In this document: in pieces, positions 62,368-64,000 of the stretch
Numbering within the stretch: position 1 is the stretch's first letter
Layout of the letters: each line of letters begins with the position of its first letter
From: Herbinix hemicellulosilytica
Lineage (GTDB): Bacteria; Bacillota; Clostridia; Lachnospirales; Lachnospiraceae
Assembly: GCF_002904165.1 (NCBI RefSeq)
Contig: NZ_CVTD020000017.1
Coordinates: 62,001-126,000 of the forward strand
Direction of reading: 5' to 3'
DNA: 64,000 nucleotides
Notes under the pieces: model-generated
What the model was told of the DNA's origin: nothing
The model's input: the letters and a program-made list of their open reading frames with translations, nothing else
The model's database searches: none
Position numbers and translations under genes: made by a program

Positions 62368-64000
62368 ATGGCAAAAAAAGATGTCACTGTTAACAATAAG
62401 ACTGATAGCAAGAATTATATTATTGATTCTGTAGATGCGCTTCTTAGAAAAATAGACGAAATGAAAGAAGCACAGAAAATTTTTGCCACGTATTCCCAGG
62501 ATCAGGTTGATAAAATCTTCTACGCCGCTGCTGCAGCAGCCAGTAAAAACAGAATCCCTCTCGCAAAGATGGCTGTAGAAGAAACCGGAATGGGAGTTGT
62601 AGAAGACAAAGTAATTAAGAATCATTATGCTTCTGAATATATATATAATGCATATAAAGATACCAAAACCTGTGGTGTTATAGAAGAAGATCCCGTATTC
62701 GGAATAAAGAAAATTGCTAATCCTGTTGGTTTGATTGCGGCAGTTATTCCTACTACCAATCCTACATCCACAGCCATATTTAAAACCTTGCTTGCCATTA
62801 AGACCAGGAATGCAATAATTCTTTCGCCCCATCCCAGAGCAAAAAATTGCACCATAGCTGCCGCAAAAATCGTTTTGGAAGCTGCAGTAGCCGCCGGTGC
62901 ACCTGAAGGCATAATAGGGTGGATAGACGTTCCTTCCCTTGAGTTAACCAATGAAGTTATGAAAAATTGCGATTTAATTTTGGCTACAGGCGGCCCAGGT
63001 ATGGTAAAATCCGCATATTCTTCCGGAAAACCTGCCATCGGTGTCGGTGCAGGAAATACTCCTGTTATTATTGATGAAACTGCGGACATTAAGCAGGCGG
63101 TAAGTTCTATCATATTATCGAAAACCTTTGATAACGGCATGATTTGCGCTTCCGAACAGTCCGTAACTGTTTTAGACAGTATTTATGATAAAGTTAAAGA
63201 AGAATTCGTTTACCGCGGTTGCTACATCTTAAGCCCCGAAGAAACGGAAAAAGTAAGAAAGACCATTATTATCAACGGTTCGCTTAACGCAAAGATAGTA
63301 GGCCAGTCCGCTTACACAATAGCAAATCTTGCAGGATTTGAAGTTCCTAAGGATACCAAAATCTTAATCGGTGAAGTTGAAAGTGTAGATATCACGGAAG
63401 AATTTGCCCATGAGAAACTTTCTCCTGTTCTTGCCATGTACAGGGCAAAAACCTTTGACGAAGCTATTAAAAAAGCCGAACGCCTTATAGCCGACGGAGG
63501 TTTCGGACATACCGCTTCATTATTTATAGATCCTAAGGAAACTGAAAAGATAAGCAAATACCAGGAAGCCATGAAGACCTGCCGTATTTTAATTAATACT
63601 CCGGCATCCCAGGGCGGAATCGGTGACCTTTATAACTTCAAGTTGGCACCGTCTCTTACTTTAGGCTGCGGTTCATGGGGCGGCAACTCCGTTTCCGACA
63701 ACGTAGGCGTAATGCATTTACTTAATATCAAAACCGTTGCCGAAAGGAGAGAAAATATGCTTTGGTTTAGAACCCCCGAAAAAATTTACTTCAAGAAGGG
63801 TTGCATGCCTGTAGCTTTGGATGAGCTTAAAAATGTCCTTGGAAAGAAAAGGGCCTTTATCGTAACCGACAAATTCCTGTATAAAAACGGTTATGTAAAG
63901 CCTCTTACAGATAAACTTAATGAACTTGGAATTACCTATACATGTTTCTATGACGTATCTCCTGACCCTACATTAGCATGCGCCATAGAAGGTGCAACAG
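62368..64000 (+). CDS. adhE: Bifunctional acetaldehyde-CoA / alcohol dehydrogenase, 3' end outside window
   Basis: AdhE reduces acetyl-CoA to acetaldehyde and then ethanol, consuming two NADH. The visible 544 residues cover the aldehyde dehydrogenase half (PTTNPTSTAIFKTL, GGPGMVKSAYSSG, catalytic Cys260 in GMICASEQ, then NNTPASQGGIGDLYNF-like) and the linker into the iron alcohol dehydrogenase domain (RTPEKIYFKKGCMP, KRAFIVTDKFLYKNGYV). The rest, with the iron-binding histidines, continues beyond 64000. AAAGGAGG lies 7 bases before the ATG. The promoter and Rex operator upstream give redox control. Confidence 0.97.
   Translation, partial: MAKKDVTVNNKTDSKNYIIDSVDALLRKIDEMKEAQKIFATYSQDQVDKIFYAAAAAASKNRIPLAKMAVEETGMGVVEDKVIKNHYASEYIYNAYKDTKTCGVIEEDPVFGIKKIANPVGLIAAVIPTTNPTSTAIFKTLLAIKTRNAIILSPHPRAKNCTIAAAKIVLEAAVAAGAPEGIIGWIDVPSLELTNEVMKNCDLILATGGPGMVKSAYSSGKPAIGVGAGNTPVIIDETADIKQAVSSIILSKTFDNGMICASEQSVTVLDSIYDKVKEEFVYRGCYILSPEETEKVRKTIIINGSLNAKIVGQSAYTIANLAGFEVPKDTKILIGEVESVDITEEFAHEKLSPVLAMYRAKTFDEAIKKAERLIADGGFGHTASLFIDPKETEKISKYQEAMKTCRILINTPASQGGIGDLYNFKLAPSLTLGCGSWGGNSVSDNVGVMHLLNIKTVAERRENMLWFRTPEKIYFKKGCMPVALDELKNVLGKKRAFIVTDKFLYKNGYVKPLTDKLNELGITYTCFYDVSPDPTLACAIEGAT

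Overview
The window looks like part of the chromosome of a low-GC, anaerobic, fermentative Firmicute, most likely a Lachnospiraceae / Clostridium cluster XIVa type organism. The grounds are an AT-rich sequence, strong AGGAGG-type ribosome binding sites, a cysteine T-box, a tetrahydrofolate riboswitch, GatCAB, pyruvate formate-lyase, AdhE with a Rex operator, LTA-synthase-type and LCP wall enzymes, and LplB/LplC-type sugar ABC permeases. This placement is inferred from gene content; I could not search a database. I see no phage, insertion sequence, CRISPR array or rRNA operon. Apart from the Rhs gene at the left edge, most of the window is ordinary core genome.

Layout. 1-5970: a huge Rhs/YD-repeat protein on the minus strand, with its 3' end (toxin tip) outside the window and its usual N-terminus apparently missing. 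6.2-8.8 kb: a two-gene unit of an NifU-like Fe-S scaffold relative and a GGGtGRT-family protein, then a left-handed beta-helix protein. 8.9-13.1 kb: topoisomerase III, DegV, a LUD-domain protein and an unlisted 57-residue membrane protein. 13.3-18.0 kb: glyA, the nucleoside catabolic operon deoD-deoC-cdd, a small secreted protein and a Nudix hydrolase. 18.2-22.2 kb: a large secreted 5'-nucleotidase with an Ig-like tail. 22.5-25.6 kb: the cysE-cysS-mrnC operon behind a Cys-specific T-box. 25.8-28.0 kb: ispF and an orphan RACo-like ferredoxin/ASKHA protein. 28.3 kb: tRNA-Met. 28.6-31.8 kb: pflB-pflA.

31.8-38.1 kb: a small hypothetical, an orphan FliK-like protein, and gatC-gatA-(lipoprotein)-gatB. 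38.3-45.6 kb: cell envelope genes (S66 carboxypeptidase with LTA-synthase-like sulfatase, dapF, a PilZ protein, an LCP ligase and a lipid kinase). 45.8 kb: hsp20. 46.5-51.2 kb: an oligosaccharide ABC importer without ATPase, divergent from its AraC regulator. 51.7-58.7 kb: a Big_2 repeat exoprotein, superoxide dismutase preceded by four 15-bp tandem repeats, RidA, an EamA permease, a DUF362 protein and an M3 peptidase. 58.8-64 kb: a cytoplasmic sugar-dehydrogenase-like beta-propeller, a THF riboswitch with folT, a histidine phosphatase, and adhE (cut by the window edge) behind a consensus promoter and a perfect Rex box.

How the genes fit together. The metabolic theme is mixed-acid/ethanol fermentation (pflB, pflA, adhE) with NADH-sensing control, one-carbon/folate metabolism (glyA, THF-controlled folT, formate from Pfl), salvage of nucleosides (secreted nucleotidase, deoD, deoC, cdd) and amino-acid-responsive cysteine synthesis and charging. 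Many genes are separated by clear intrinsic terminators, and several starts were moved downstream of the longest open frame because the Shine-Dalgarno sequence lies inside it.

The least explained items are the N-terminally incomplete Rhs gene with three TVSG-type insert repeats, the Fe-S scaffold/GGGtGRT pair, the orphan FliK-like protein, the orphan RACo-like protein, the GSDH-like propeller behind a perfect palindrome, and the tandem repeats ahead of sod.
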